A stretch of DNA of 64,000 nt from an uncultured Chloroflexota bacterium (GTDB lineage Bacteria; Chloroflexota; Limnocylindria; Limnocylindrales; CSP1-4). Below, piece after piece: positions 17,985-26,076 of this stretch (position 1 is its first letter; each line of letters opens with the position of its first letter). The stretch is taken from assembly GCA_903822495.1 (NCBI GenBank), contig CAIJPD010000020.1, forward strand, positions 1-64,000, given 5' to 3'. Below the pieces are notes generated by a model. That model saw only the letters and a program-made list of their open reading frames with translations, did no database searches and had not been told where the DNA came from. The translations under genes were made by a program, and so were the position numbers.

Positions 17985-18883
17985 GCGACCAGGCCTTCGA
18001 GCGCTACAAGGAGGCGCTCCGCCAGGGACACCTGGCGGCCCTCCGTGGGGATCACGCGGCCGCCGCGGCCGCCTACAGGGATGCCGGGAGGCTCGCGCCA
18101 GACCGTCCGCTCCCGCACGTCGGCCAGGGGACGGCGCTCCGGCAGCTCGGCCAGTACGCGGAGGCGCTCGCGGCATTTGACGCGGCCCTCGTGATCGCGC
18201 CGCTCGATGAGACGGCGCTGCGGGGCCGCGGTGCGGCGCTGATGGCGCTCGGTCGCCCGGGAGAGGCATCGGCCGCGCTCACGGGCCTGGCCGAATCGCT
18301 GGAGGCGGATGGTCGCCTCGCGGAGGCCCTCGAACTGGCACACGAGGCATTGGCCCTTGCCGCCGCGCCCTTCCGCTTCCGGCTGGTCGCCCGGCTGTCC
18401 GCGGCGCTCCGCGCCGTCGTGGCTCGATCCGGCGATCCGGGCGGGACCGGAGCGCGCGAACCCGGCGAGGATCGCGACCCGGGTGCATCCACGCGGAGCC
18501 GGGCGACCCGGGCGACGCGCACGTCCGGGATCGGCGTCACGCTCATGGCCGATGCGGATTCCCTGGCGGATGCCGGGCGGCTGGATGACGCGCGCGAGCG
18601 ATACGTGATGGCGGCGCGGTCGCACTACGAGGGCGGCCGGATCCTCGCGGCACTCGATGCCTGCTACCAGGCACTCGCCATCGTCCCGGCAGACCCCGAC
18701 CTGCACCTGGTGCTTGCCGAGTTGTACGAGGAGCAAGGCTGGCCCGATCTCGCCGCCGAGAAGCTCCGGCTCGTGCTGCGCCTGGCCGACGAGACCGGCG
18801 ATCGCGACGCCCGTGACCGGACGTGTGCCCTGGCCGCGGCGCTCTACCCCGGCGATGTAGCCCTGGCCGCGGCCTGCCGCTGA
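17981..18883 (+). CDS. Tetratricopeptide-repeat protein, function unknown
   Basis: 300 residues from a TTG overlapping the argF stop. N-terminal half has at least three TPR-like helical pairs (about residues 5-125: GDHAAAAAAYRDAGRLAPDR, GQYAEALAAFDAALVIAPLD, GRPGEASAALTGLAESLEAD). A low-complexity Gly/Arg/Thr-rich linker (about 148-180) leads to a second TPR block (about 190-295). No signal peptide or transmembrane segment is visible. TPR arrays usually bind other proteins; the partner is unknown. Its place between argF and cdaA gives no clear job. Confidence 0.8.
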   Translation: MSDQAFERYKEALRQGHLAALRGDHAAAAAAYRDAGRLAPDRPLPHVGQGTALRQLGQYAEALAAFDAALVIAPLDETALRGRGAALMALGRPGEASAALTGLAESLEADGRLAEALELAHEALALAAAPFRFRLVARLSAALRAVVARSGDPGGTGAREPGEDRDPGASTRSRATRATRTSGIGVTLMADADSLADAGRLDDARERYVMAARSHYEGGRILAALDACYQALAIVPADPDLHLVLAELYEEQGWPDLAAEKLRLVLRLADETGDRDARDRTCALAAALYPGDVALAAACR

Positions 18884-18927
18884 CCGGCATGGCCTGACCG
18901 ATCGGTCGGCCCGGACGGCGCAGGCTG

Positions 18928-18933
18928 TACACT
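18928..18933 (+). promoter_or_regulatory. Candidate -10 box (TACACT) for cdaA
   Basis: TACACT ends nine bases before the cdaA ATG, so a transcript starting 6-7 bases downstream would be nearly leaderless. No good -35 hexamer is seen at 16-18 bases. The box lies in the 59-base gap after the TPR gene. Confidence 0.4.
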
Positions 18934-18942
18934 CCCAAGACG

Positions 18943-19857
18943 ATGCCGCAGCTCATCGAGTCCCTCCTCGGCCAGATCCGGCCGGCCACGGTCCTCGACG
19001 TCGTCATCACCGCCGTCCTGATCTACTGGCTCTTCAGCCTGATCCGCGGGACTCGAGCCGTCCGACTGGTCCTGGGGGTCATCTTCCTGTTCCTGGTCTA
19101 CTTCGCGGCGCAGGCGTTGAGCCTGCGATTGCTGACGCAGATCCTCCAGGCGGGCGCGGTCGTCGGTCTGTTCGCCCTCGTTGTCATCTTCCAGCCGGAG
19201 CTCCGGCGGGCCCTCGATCGGATCGGGCGCGTCGGGTCGCTGTCCTGGCTGCTCTCCCCGGCGGCCGAGCGCGAGGTTGACATGATCTCGGGGCAGATCG
19301 CGCGGGCCGCCGCCGCCCTGTCCGCCGAGGGTCACGGCGCGCTGATCGTGCTGGAGCGGGAGACAGGCCTCGAGGAGATTGCCGAGACCGGGGTCATGCT
19401 CCACGCCGACCTGTCCGCCGAGCTCCTGCGGACCATCTTTGCCCCTCGGACGCCGCTGCATGACGGCGCCGTGATCGTCCGCGGGCCCAGCATCCTCGCG
19501 GCCGGTGCGCTCCTCCCGCTGGCCGAGACCAGCATCCAGTCGGAGCGCTTCGGGACACGCCACCGCGCGGCCCTGGGCATCACCGAGCAGAGCGACGCGC
19601 TCGTGGTCGTCGTCTCCGAGGAGAACGGCCAGATCAGCTTCGTCGAGCGGGCCAGGATCGTGCGGAACCTTGATGAGGCGCAGCTGGCTCGCGCGATCCA
19701 CAGCCTGCTGAGCCCGCCGGAGCACAAGGGACCCCTCGCTGCCCGGGCGGCGGCACAGCTCTTCGCGAACCGTGCCAGTCACCCGCTCCGACTGGGCGAC
19801 CTGGTTCGTCCCCGCCGCGGGCCTCAGCCGCCCCCGCCGGATCAGCGGTCCCGATGA
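18943..19857 (+). CDS. cdaA: Diadenylate cyclase CdaA
   Basis: 304 residues. It makes cyclic di-AMP from two ATP. Three N-terminal membrane segments (about residues 13-95) are followed by the DAC domain. The catalytic DGA motif (TPLHDGAVIVRG) and RHR motif (FGTRHRAALGITEQSDALVV) are both intact. The C-terminal ~40 residues are an extra Pro/Arg-rich tail. It is followed by its regulator cdaR and by glmM, the gene trio known from Firmicutes, where cyclic di-AMP synthesis is tied to cell-wall precursor supply. GATG-type overlap with cdaR (four bases). Confidence 0.95.
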   Translation: MPQLIESLLGQIRPATVLDVVITAVLIYWLFSLIRGTRAVRLVLGVIFLFLVYFAAQALSLRLLTQILQAGAVVGLFALVVIFQPELRRALDRIGRVGSLSWLLSPAAEREVDMISGQIARAAAALSAEGHGALIVLERETGLEEIAETGVMLHADLSAELLRTIFAPRTPLHDGAVIVRGPSILAAGALLPLAETSIQSERFGTRHRAALGITEQSDALVVVVSEENGQISFVERARIVRNLDEAQLARAIHSLLSPPEHKGPLAARAAAQLFANRASHPLRLGDLVRPRRGPQPPPPDQRSR

Positions 19858-21089
19858 GACGAGTCGCTCGCTTCCTGGTCCACAACTGGCCGCTGAAGCT
19901 GGCCGCGCTGGTGATGGCCGTGCTGCTCTACGGCGGCCTGGTGCTGTCGGAGAATGCCCAGTCCTTCGAGGGTCGGATCCCGATCGAGGGCGCCAACCAG
20001 TCGCGGACCGTGGTCCTGCTCTCGAACCTGGGTGACATCCGCCTGGTTCGCTACTACGCGCCCGACAACGCCGGCATCCGACTGGACAGCAACAGCTTCC
20101 GGGCAACGGTGGACCTGGCATCGGTGGATCCCAAGGCCGGCCTCGTCTCGGTCGCGGTGAAGGTCGTCGCCATCGACCCACGGGTGCAGGTGCTCGAGTA
20201 CGAGCCCAGCAGGATCAACGTCGAGCTCGACGAGGTCGTCACCAGGAGTGTTCCGGTCCGCGTGGACTACGGGGTCCCGCCCGCCGGGCTGGACGTGCGG
20301 CAGCCGATCGTCGCGACGGACTCGGTCGCGATCGCCGGGCCGGCATCGGTCGTGCGCCGCGTCGTCGCGGCAGAGGCCCGGCTGCGGATCGACCCATCGG
20401 GCCTCGACGTCGATCGCGAGGTGGAGCTGGTGGCTGTCGACCAACTGGGCCAGCCACTCGGCCCGCTGGACCTCACGCCTTCGGCGGTGCGTGTTCGGAT
20501 CGCCATCTTCACCAACCGGGACACCAAGTCGCTGGCTGTCGCGCCGATCATCAATGGGCTGCCGGCGCCCGGCTACGAGATCGCCTCGGTCAGCGTCGAT
20601 CCGCCGGTCGTGTCCGTCGAGGGCGACGCGGACCAGCTGGCCGACCTGTCGCGGATCGACACCGTCCCGGTCTCGGTGGCCGGCGCGTCCGGCTCGGTGA
20701 GCATCGTGACCGGGCTCAGCCTGCCGACCGGGGTGCTGGCCCTGAACACCGCCAACGTGACGGTTCGAATCACGCTACGCCAGGTGGCGGCCACGCGGAC
20801 GCTCGCGGCCGGCGTCGTACTTGCCGGTGCCCGCTCCGATTTCGTGTACAGCCTGTCGGTCGATCGCGTCCTCGTCACGCTGGGCGGGACCACGATCGAC
20901 CTTGACCGGATCGCCGGCGCAGCGTTCACGGTGAGCCTTGATGTCACGGGCCTGGCCCCGGGAAGTCGGGCGACGCTTGTCACGGTCACGCTGCCGGCCG
21001 GCGTGACGCTCATCGCGGTCAGTCCGCAGTTCGTGACGGTCACCGCCGTCGCGTCGTCGTCGCCGACTCCCGGCCCCTCGCCAGGCTGA
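19854..21089 (+). CDS. cdaR: YbbR-domain regulator of diadenylate cyclase
   Basis: 411 residues. One N-terminal membrane anchor (LVHNWPLKLAALVMAVLLYG) is followed by an extracytoplasmic region made of repeated YbbR-type beta modules. Repeats of the form ...VSVDPPVVSVEGDADQLADL are visible at about residues 115-175, 200-265 and 270-330. In characterised systems CdaR modulates CdaA from outside the membrane. A Ser/Pro-rich end (SSSPTPGPSPG) closes it. The start overlaps cdaA by four bases. Confidence 0.9.
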   Translation: MRRVARFLVHNWPLKLAALVMAVLLYGGLVLSENAQSFEGRIPIEGANQSRTVVLLSNLGDIRLVRYYAPDNAGIRLDSNSFRATVDLASVDPKAGLVSVAVKVVAIDPRVQVLEYEPSRINVELDEVVTRSVPVRVDYGVPPAGLDVRQPIVATDSVAIAGPASVVRRVVAAEARLRIDPSGLDVDREVELVAVDQLGQPLGPLDLTPSAVRVRIAIFTNRDTKSLAVAPIINGLPAPGYEIASVSVDPPVVSVEGDADQLADLSRIDTVPVSVAGASGSVSIVTGLSLPTGVLALNTANVTVRITLRQVAATRTLAAGVVLAGARSDFVYSLSVDRVLVTLGGTTIDLDRIAGAAFTVSLDVTGLAPGSRATLVTVTLPAGVTLIAVSPQFVTVTAVASSSPTPGPSPG

Positions 21090-21107
21090 TGACAGCATCC
21101 CCCGCCT

Positions 21108-21126
21108 GGGCCGCCCCGTGCGGCCC
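21108..21126 (+). promoter_or_regulatory. Hairpin in the cdaR-glmM gap
   Basis: GGGCCGC (21108-21114) and GCGGCCC (21120-21126) form a perfect seven-base stem with a five-base loop, 19 bases after the cdaR stop and 51 before glmM. No T-tract follows. It could reduce read-through or stabilise mRNA ends. Confidence 0.4.
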
Positions 21127-21177
21127 GACTGCCCCCGGGCGGTCGAACCACCAGCATCGCGAACGTGGAGGACGCTG

Positions 21178-22512
21178 TTGACCCGTCTCTTCGGCACCGA
21201 CGGGATTCGCGGCATCGCGAACGTCGACCTCAAGCCCACGCTGGCCTTTGCGCTGGGCCGTGCCACGGCCCAGCGCCTGGTAGGGGCCGGTGGGTCACTG
21301 ATCGTCGGACAGGACACGCGACGGTCGTGCGACATGCTGGTGGCCGCCATCTGCGCCGGTGCCACGAGCCTCGGCGTCAACGTCCACCTGGCGGGTGTCG
21401 TGCCGACGCCCGCCCTGGCGTTCCTGGCTGGATCGGGGCGGTTTGGCGCCGGGATCATGGTCTCGGCGTCGCACAACCCCGCGGATGACAACGGCCTCAA
21501 GGTGCTGGACGGACACGGCCGCAAGCTCGACGATGGGGTCGAAGACGAGCTGGAGACCCTGATCTGGCGATCCGACGAGCTCGTGGGTCCACGGAACGGC
21601 GACCTCGGGATCGTCGTGGATGCCCGCACCGAGCTGGAGCGCTACGTGGAACACCGGCTGGGCCTTGCGCGCAACGTTCGTGCGACCGGGATGCGGGTCG
21701 TGCTTGACTGTGCCAACGGTGCCGGTGGAACGGTCGGGCCGAGGATCCTCGCGGCGACCGGCGCCGTCGTGGAGGCCATCCACAACCAGCCCGATGGTCG
21801 GAACATCAACGTCGAGTGCGGCGCCACGGCTCCCGAATCGCTGGCGCGCGAGGTGGTCGCCCGCGGCGCCGACATGGGCTTCGCGCTGGACGGGGACGCG
21901 GACCGCCTGATCGCCGTCGATGCGACCGGTCGCGTCGTGGATGGCGACATCGTCCTCGGCATCATGGCGCTCGACCGACTCTCACGCGGGGCGCTGGCCC
22001 AGGGATCGCTGGTGGTGTCGGTGCTCTCGAACGGCGGCCTCCAGCAGGCCGTCGAGGCGGCCGGCGGGACCGTGATCCGGACACCGGTGGGGGACAAGCA
22101 CATCGCCGACGGCATGGCCGTCTCCGGGGCCGGCCTGGGCGGCGAGAAGAGCGGCCACATCATCATCGCCGAGGCATCGACCTCGGGGGACGGCGTCGTC
22201 AGCGCCCTCGAGCTCCTTGCGGTGATCGGTCGAAGCGGTCGCGACCTCGCGACGCTCTCGCTGGGCATTCCCCTCCTGCCGCAGCAGCAGCGGGCCATCA
22301 CGGTCCGTCACAAGGACCAGTGGGAAGGCGATCCGCTGATCCGGGCCGCGATCCGCCGCGCCGAGGCTCGGCTGGGGGCCGCCGGCCGTGTCCTGGTTCG
22401 TCCGTCGGGCACGGAGTCCGCGCTGCGCGTCATGGTGGAGGGGCAGGACGACGCGCTGGTGACCGAGCTGGCCGACTCCCTCGCTGCCCTCGCCGGGGAG
22501 CGTCTAAACTGA
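21178..22512 (+). CDS. glmM: Phosphoglucosamine mutase
   Basis: 444 residues from a TTG preceded by GTGGAGGACG; an ATG-like longer frame to 21118 has no homology. Converts glucosamine-6-phosphate to glucosamine-1-phosphate. Start LTRLFGTDGIRG is the family N-terminus; phosphoserine loop GIMVSASHNPADDNG with the catalytic Ser at 98; Mg-binding FALDGDADR; phosphate-binding VRPSGTESALRVMVEG near the end. CdaA binds GlmM in some Firmicutes, and the gene order here keeps that link. glmS follows after 71 bases. Confidence 0.96.
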   Translation: MTRLFGTDGIRGIANVDLKPTLAFALGRATAQRLVGAGGSLIVGQDTRRSCDMLVAAICAGATSLGVNVHLAGVVPTPALAFLAGSGRFGAGIMVSASHNPADDNGLKVLDGHGRKLDDGVEDELETLIWRSDELVGPRNGDLGIVVDARTELERYVEHRLGLARNVRATGMRVVLDCANGAGGTVGPRILAATGAVVEAIHNQPDGRNINVECGATAPESLAREVVARGADMGFALDGDADRLIAVDATGRVVDGDIVLGIMALDRLSRGALAQGSLVVSVLSNGGLQQAVEAAGGTVIRTPVGDKHIADGMAVSGAGLGGEKSGHIIIAEASTSGDGVVSALELLAVIGRSGRDLATLSLGIPLLPQQQRAITVRHKDQWEGDPLIRAAIRRAEARLGAAGRVLVRPSGTESALRVMVEGQDDALVTELADSLAALAGERLN

Positions 22513-22579
22513 CGCGTCTTCGCCACGACCCGGGCCCGCTCCGGGCGGCGCGGTCGCGGACGAGATCGGGGAGCGTCTA
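22494..22579 (+). repeat. 13-base direct repeat at the glmM-glmS junction
   Basis: CGGGGAGCGTCTA occurs at 22494-22506 (the last codons of glmM) and again at 22567-22579, just before the glmS ATG, where its GGGGAG acts as the ribosome-binding site. The copies are 73 bases apart. It could be a small duplication. Confidence 0.7.
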
Positions 22580-22583
22580 GAAC

Positions 22584-24416
22584 ATGTGCGGGATCGTCGG
22601 CTACGTGGGACCGCGGGAGGCTGGGCCCATCCTCATGGAGGGGCTGCGGCGCCTCGAATACCGCGGCTATGACTCGGCCGGCATCGCCCTGGTGGACGAA
22701 GGGGGCTCGCTCTTCGTCGAGAAGAAGGCCGGCAAGCTGGAGAACCTCCGGACGGCCATCGCCGACCGTACACCGCATGCGGCCATCGGCCTCGCGCACA
22801 CCCGCTGGGCCACCCATGGGCGGCCGAACGACCTCAACGCCCATCCCCACCAGGACTGCACGGGCGACCTGACGGTCATCCACAACGGGATCATCGAGAA
22901 CTTTCGCGAGCTGCGCGACGGGCTCGAGGCCCGGGGCCACCGCCTCGCCTCGGAGACTGACACCGAGGCGCTGGCCCACCTGATCGAGGAGGCCTACGAC
23001 GGCGACCTCGTCGAGGCCACCCGCGCGGCACTCCGCCAGGCGGAGGGCGCCTTCGCGCTGGTCGTCATGCATCGCGGCGAGAGAGACCGGCTGGTCGGCG
23101 CGCGGCGCGATGTCCCGCTGGTGATCGGCCTGGCGGCGGGCGAGAGCTTCGTCGCCAGCGATGTGTCCGCGATCCTGGCCCACACGGACCGAGTGGTCTT
23201 CCTCGAGAACGACGACGTGGTCGACCTTCGGCCCTGGGGGATCGAGATCACCGGCGTCGATGGCGCCCCCCGGTCGCGAGCGGTCACGGTCATCGACTGG
23301 ACCATCGAGGCCGCGGAGAAGGGCGGCTTCGATCACTTCATGCTCAAGGAGATCCACGAGCAGCCCGAGGCGCTCCGCCAGGCAATCGCGGGCCGGGTCC
23401 GACGGGCGGGACGGATCAACGTCCCGGAGCTCGTGCCCCTGGGCGATGTCCTGGCCCGCGTGAATCGGGTGGAGCTGGTCGCCTGCGGCAGCGCGTTCTA
23501 CGCCTCCATGATTGGCGCGAATGCGCTCCAGGCCTGGACCGGCCTGCCGACCCGAGCCACCGTGGGCTCGGAGTTTCGCTACGACCCGCCCCCGCTCGAC
23601 GAGCGGACGCTGGTCATCGCCGTCACCCAGTCCGGCGAGACGGCCGATACCATCGCCCCTACCCGCCTTGCGCGTGAGCGCGGCTGCCCGGTGATCGCGG
23701 TGACCAACACCGTCGGCTCGGCCATCACCCGCGAAGCGGATGCCGTCCTCTTCCTCCAGGCCGGCCCCGAGATCGCGGTCGCCGCGTCCAAGACGTTCGT
23801 CACCCAGGTCACGACGCTCGTGATCCTCGCGGCCGGCATCGCCGCGGCCCTGGGCCGCCTGCCAGTGGACCAGGAACTGGCGCTGGGGGAGGCCCTGCGG
23901 GCGCTCCCGGACCAGGCGGCATGGACGGTGGCCAGGAATGGGCCCGGGATGGCCGACCTCGCGACGCGCTACATGCGCTCGCGGGGGTTCATGTACATCG
24001 GCCGTGGCGCCTCGTATCCCGCGGCGCTCGAGGGCGCGCTGAAGATCAAGGAGGTCAGCTACGTCCACGCGGAGGGCTACGCGGCCGGCGAGCTCAAGCA
24101 CGGGCCTATCTCGCTGCTCGACGAGGACTGCCCGCTGGTCGCGATCGCGACGCGCTCGCACGTCTACGACAAGCTGATCAGCAACGTGATGGAAGGGCGG
24201 GCGCGCGGTGCCAGGGTGATCGCGGTGGCCACGGAGGGTGACCCGCAGATCGAGCGCTTTGCCGAGGACGTCCTGTGGGTGCCGGACACGCTCGACATCC
24301 TCAGCCCGATCCTGGCCATCATCCCGCTCCAGCTGTTCGCCTACCAGGTCGCGCTCGCTCGTGGCACCGATGTCGACCAGCCGCGCAACCTCGCGAAGTC
24401 CGTGACGGTGGAGTAG
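22584..24416 (+). CDS. glmS: Glutamine-fructose-6-phosphate aminotransferase
   Basis: 610 residues, standard length. It makes glucosamine-6-phosphate, the first step to UDP-GlcNAc. N-terminal Ntn glutaminase with catalytic Cys directly after Met (MCGIVGYVGPREAG); LAHTRWATHGRPND and HNGIIENFRELRD follow. Two SIS sugar-isomerase domains occupy about 285-600 (ELVACGSAFYASMIGA, VTQSGETADT, IGRGASYPAALEGALKIKEV, AGELKHGPISLL). The end DVDQPRNLAKSVTVE is diagnostic. No glmS ribozyme precedes it. It lies between glmM and acpS. Confidence 0.97.
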   Translation: MCGIVGYVGPREAGPILMEGLRRLEYRGYDSAGIALVDEGGSLFVEKKAGKLENLRTAIADRTPHAAIGLAHTRWATHGRPNDLNAHPHQDCTGDLTVIHNGIIENFRELRDGLEARGHRLASETDTEALAHLIEEAYDGDLVEATRAALRQAEGAFALVVMHRGERDRLVGARRDVPLVIGLAAGESFVASDVSAILAHTDRVVFLENDDVVDLRPWGIEITGVDGAPRSRAVTVIDWTIEAAEKGGFDHFMLKEIHEQPEALRQAIAGRVRRAGRINVPELVPLGDVLARVNRVELVACGSAFYASMIGANALQAWTGLPTRATVGSEFRYDPPPLDERTLVIAVTQSGETADTIAPTRLARERGCPVIAVTNTVGSAITREADAVLFLQAGPEIAVAASKTFVTQVTTLVILAAGIAAALGRLPVDQELALGEALRALPDQAAWTVARNGPGMADLATRYMRSRGFMYIGRGASYPAALEGALKIKEVSYVHAEGYAAGELKHGPISLLDEDCPLVAIATRSHVYDKLISNVMEGRARGARVIAVATEGDPQIERFAEDVLWVPDTLDILSPILAIIPLQLFAYQVALARGTDVDQPRNLAKSVTVE

Positions 24417-24974
24417 GTGGTGGCCCCCATGGAGCCCGGCCAGGCCCTGCCGCCGGGGCTGGTCCCACCCGGGACCACGGAGCTGGGCATCGACATCATC
24501 CGGGTCGACCGGATCCGCCAGACACTGGCCAAGTTCGGCGCCCGCTTCTCCAACCGCGTCCTGACGCCCGCAGAGCAGCGCTACGTCCGGGACCGACCCG
24601 AGACGATGGCCGGTCGCTGGGCCGCCAAGGAGGCGGTGAGCAAGGTCCTGGGACTGGGTGTCCGGGGGATCGGCTGGCGGGACATCGAGATCGAGCGGCT
24701 CCCCACGGGCCAGCCCGCCGTGCGTCTCCACGGGCGGGCGGCGGACCGGGCCGAGCAGTTGGGCATGGAGCGGATCGCCGTCTCCATCAGCCATGAGTCC
24801 GACTACGCGGTGGCGATCGCCTTCGGCGTGCGGACCGCCGGCGGCCGGTACGTCTTCCCGCTCGACATCGATGCGCGCCTCGACGAGCGTGAGCAGCGGC
24901 TGCTCAAGCGGATGGAGCGGCTCCAGGCGCTGCAGGCGAGTAGCGCAGGGGTGGCGGGGGAGGACCGACGATGA
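24417..24974 (+). CDS. acpS: Holo-[acyl-carrier-protein] synthase with extensions
   Basis: 185 residues; the AcpS core is only about 120. It transfers 4'-phosphopantetheine from CoA to ACP. The Mg-binding GIDIIRVDRI and the RWAAKEAVSKVLGLGVRGIG motif are intact, as is ISHESDYAVAIAF. About 20 N-terminal Pro-rich residues precede the core; the true start may be ATG 24429. A ~45-residue charged C-terminal extension (VFPLDIDARLDEREQRLLKR MERLQAL) is probably helical. GTG start directly after the glmS stop; overlaps nnrD by four bases. Confidence 0.9.
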   Translation: MVAPMEPGQALPPGLVPPGTTELGIDIIRVDRIRQTLAKFGARFSNRVLTPAEQRYVRDRPETMAGRWAAKEAVSKVLGLGVRGIGWRDIEIERLPTGQPAVRLHGRAADRAEQLGMERIAVSISHESDYAVAIAFGVRTAGGRYVFPLDIDARLDEREQRLLKRMERLQALQASSAGVAGEDRR

Positions 24975-26026
24975 CGCGTCGCGAAGTCGGCTTCGGGCGC
25001 GGCAGAACGGCGGAACCGGCAGCGGCCGCGACGCCGGACACCCTCGACGATGCGGCCGCTGCCGGCCTGCTGCCCGCGCGCCCCGTCCGTGGCCACAAGG
25101 GGAGCTTTGGGCGCCTGCTGGTCATCGCGGGATCGCTCGACTACGCCGGAGCCGCACTCCTGGTCTGCCGGGCCGCCGGCCGGGCAGGCGCCGGCCTGGT
25201 CACGCTGGCCGTCCCGGAATCGCTGCAGCCGCTCTTCGCCGCCAAGGTCGTGGAGGCCACGACGCTCTCGCTCCCCGAGGACGACGTAGAGGAAGTCAAC
25301 CCCGAGCCGGCGCTGGCCCGGATCCTTGATCACGAACACGACGCCATCGTGCTGGGGCCCGGGCTCCGGCCGGGCCTGGCCACCGCGGAGCTGGTCCGCC
25401 TCTTGCTGGCCGCGGAGGGCGAGGCGCCCGCCTGTCCGATCGTCCTGGACGCCGAGGCCCTCCGGAGCATGGCCACCATCGACGCGTGGTGGGCGCACAC
25501 GGGCCGGGCCGCCGTCCTGACCCCGCATGCAGGCGAGTTCGCTCGCCTGCGGGTCGGGGCCGGCGGTTCCCTGGACGGTGATGGCGACCTGGTTGGCGAC
25601 GACGGCGCCAGGGCGACCGCGGCGGGCGCGGCGGCGCTGGCGTGGGGCCAGGTCGTCGTGCTGAAGGGGGCGCGGACGGTGATTGCCGCGCCGGATGGCG
25701 CGCTCGCGGTGGCACCGTTCGAGAACCCGGCGCTGGCGAGCGGCGGCACGGGCGATGTCCTTGCCGGCGCCATCGGCGCGCTGCTCGCCCAGGGCTGCTC
25801 GCCGTTCGACGCCGCCCGCCTGGGCGTCTATCTGCACGGGCTGGCGGGCGATGCGGTTCGCGAGCGGATCGGCGATGCCGGCCTGCTCGCCTCGGACCTG
25901 CCGGATGAGCTTGCCCGGGCCCGCAAGCGCCTCGGGGACGTCGCGGCCCGGGCTCGTGCCGGCAAGCGCCTGGGTTTCGGGGTCCGGGAGCCGGCACTGC
26001 CCGACGCCGGGGGCCCGGTCGCCTGA
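24971..26026 (+). CDS. nnrD: ADP-dependent NAD(P)H-hydrate dehydratase
   Basis: 351 residues. Repairs damaged (hydrated) NADH/NADPH. The carbohydrate-kinase-like fold shows RGHKGSFGRLLVIAGS, IVLGPGL, LTPHAGEFARL and the catalytic NPALASGGTGDVLAGAIGAL motif. The epimerase half (NnrE) often fused at the N-terminus is absent; only ~35 unstructured residues precede the core. The C-terminal ~50 residues are Arg/Gly-rich. acpS-nnrD adjacency is common in bacteria. The stop is in a CTGA junction with alr. Confidence 0.92.
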   Translation: MTRREVGFGRGRTAEPAAAATPDTLDDAAAAGLLPARPVRGHKGSFGRLLVIAGSLDYAGAALLVCRAAGRAGAGLVTLAVPESLQPLFAAKVVEATTLSLPEDDVEEVNPEPALARILDHEHDAIVLGPGLRPGLATAELVRLLLAAEGEAPACPIVLDAEALRSMATIDAWWAHTGRAAVLTPHAGEFARLRVGAGGSLDGDGDLVGDDGARATAAGAAALAWGQVVVLKGARTVIAAPDGALAVAPFENPALASGGTGDVLAGAIGALLAQGCSPFDAARLGVYLHGLAGDAVRERIGDAGLLASDLPDELARARKRLGDVAARARAGKRLGFGVREPALPDAGGPVA

Positions 26027-26076
26027 GCGAGCCGTACCGGCGCGTCCCCATCGAGGAGCGCCTCGCCGCCGCGGGG

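Noticed and set aside
22513-22583. glmS ribozyme upstream of glmS
   Set aside because: The gap is only 71 bases, too short for the known ribozyme, and shows no recognisable core.
22308-24794. 828-codon minus-strand frame opposite glmS and acpS
   Set aside because: GlmS catalytic motifs are on the plus strand; the antisense translation is compositionally biased and matches no family.
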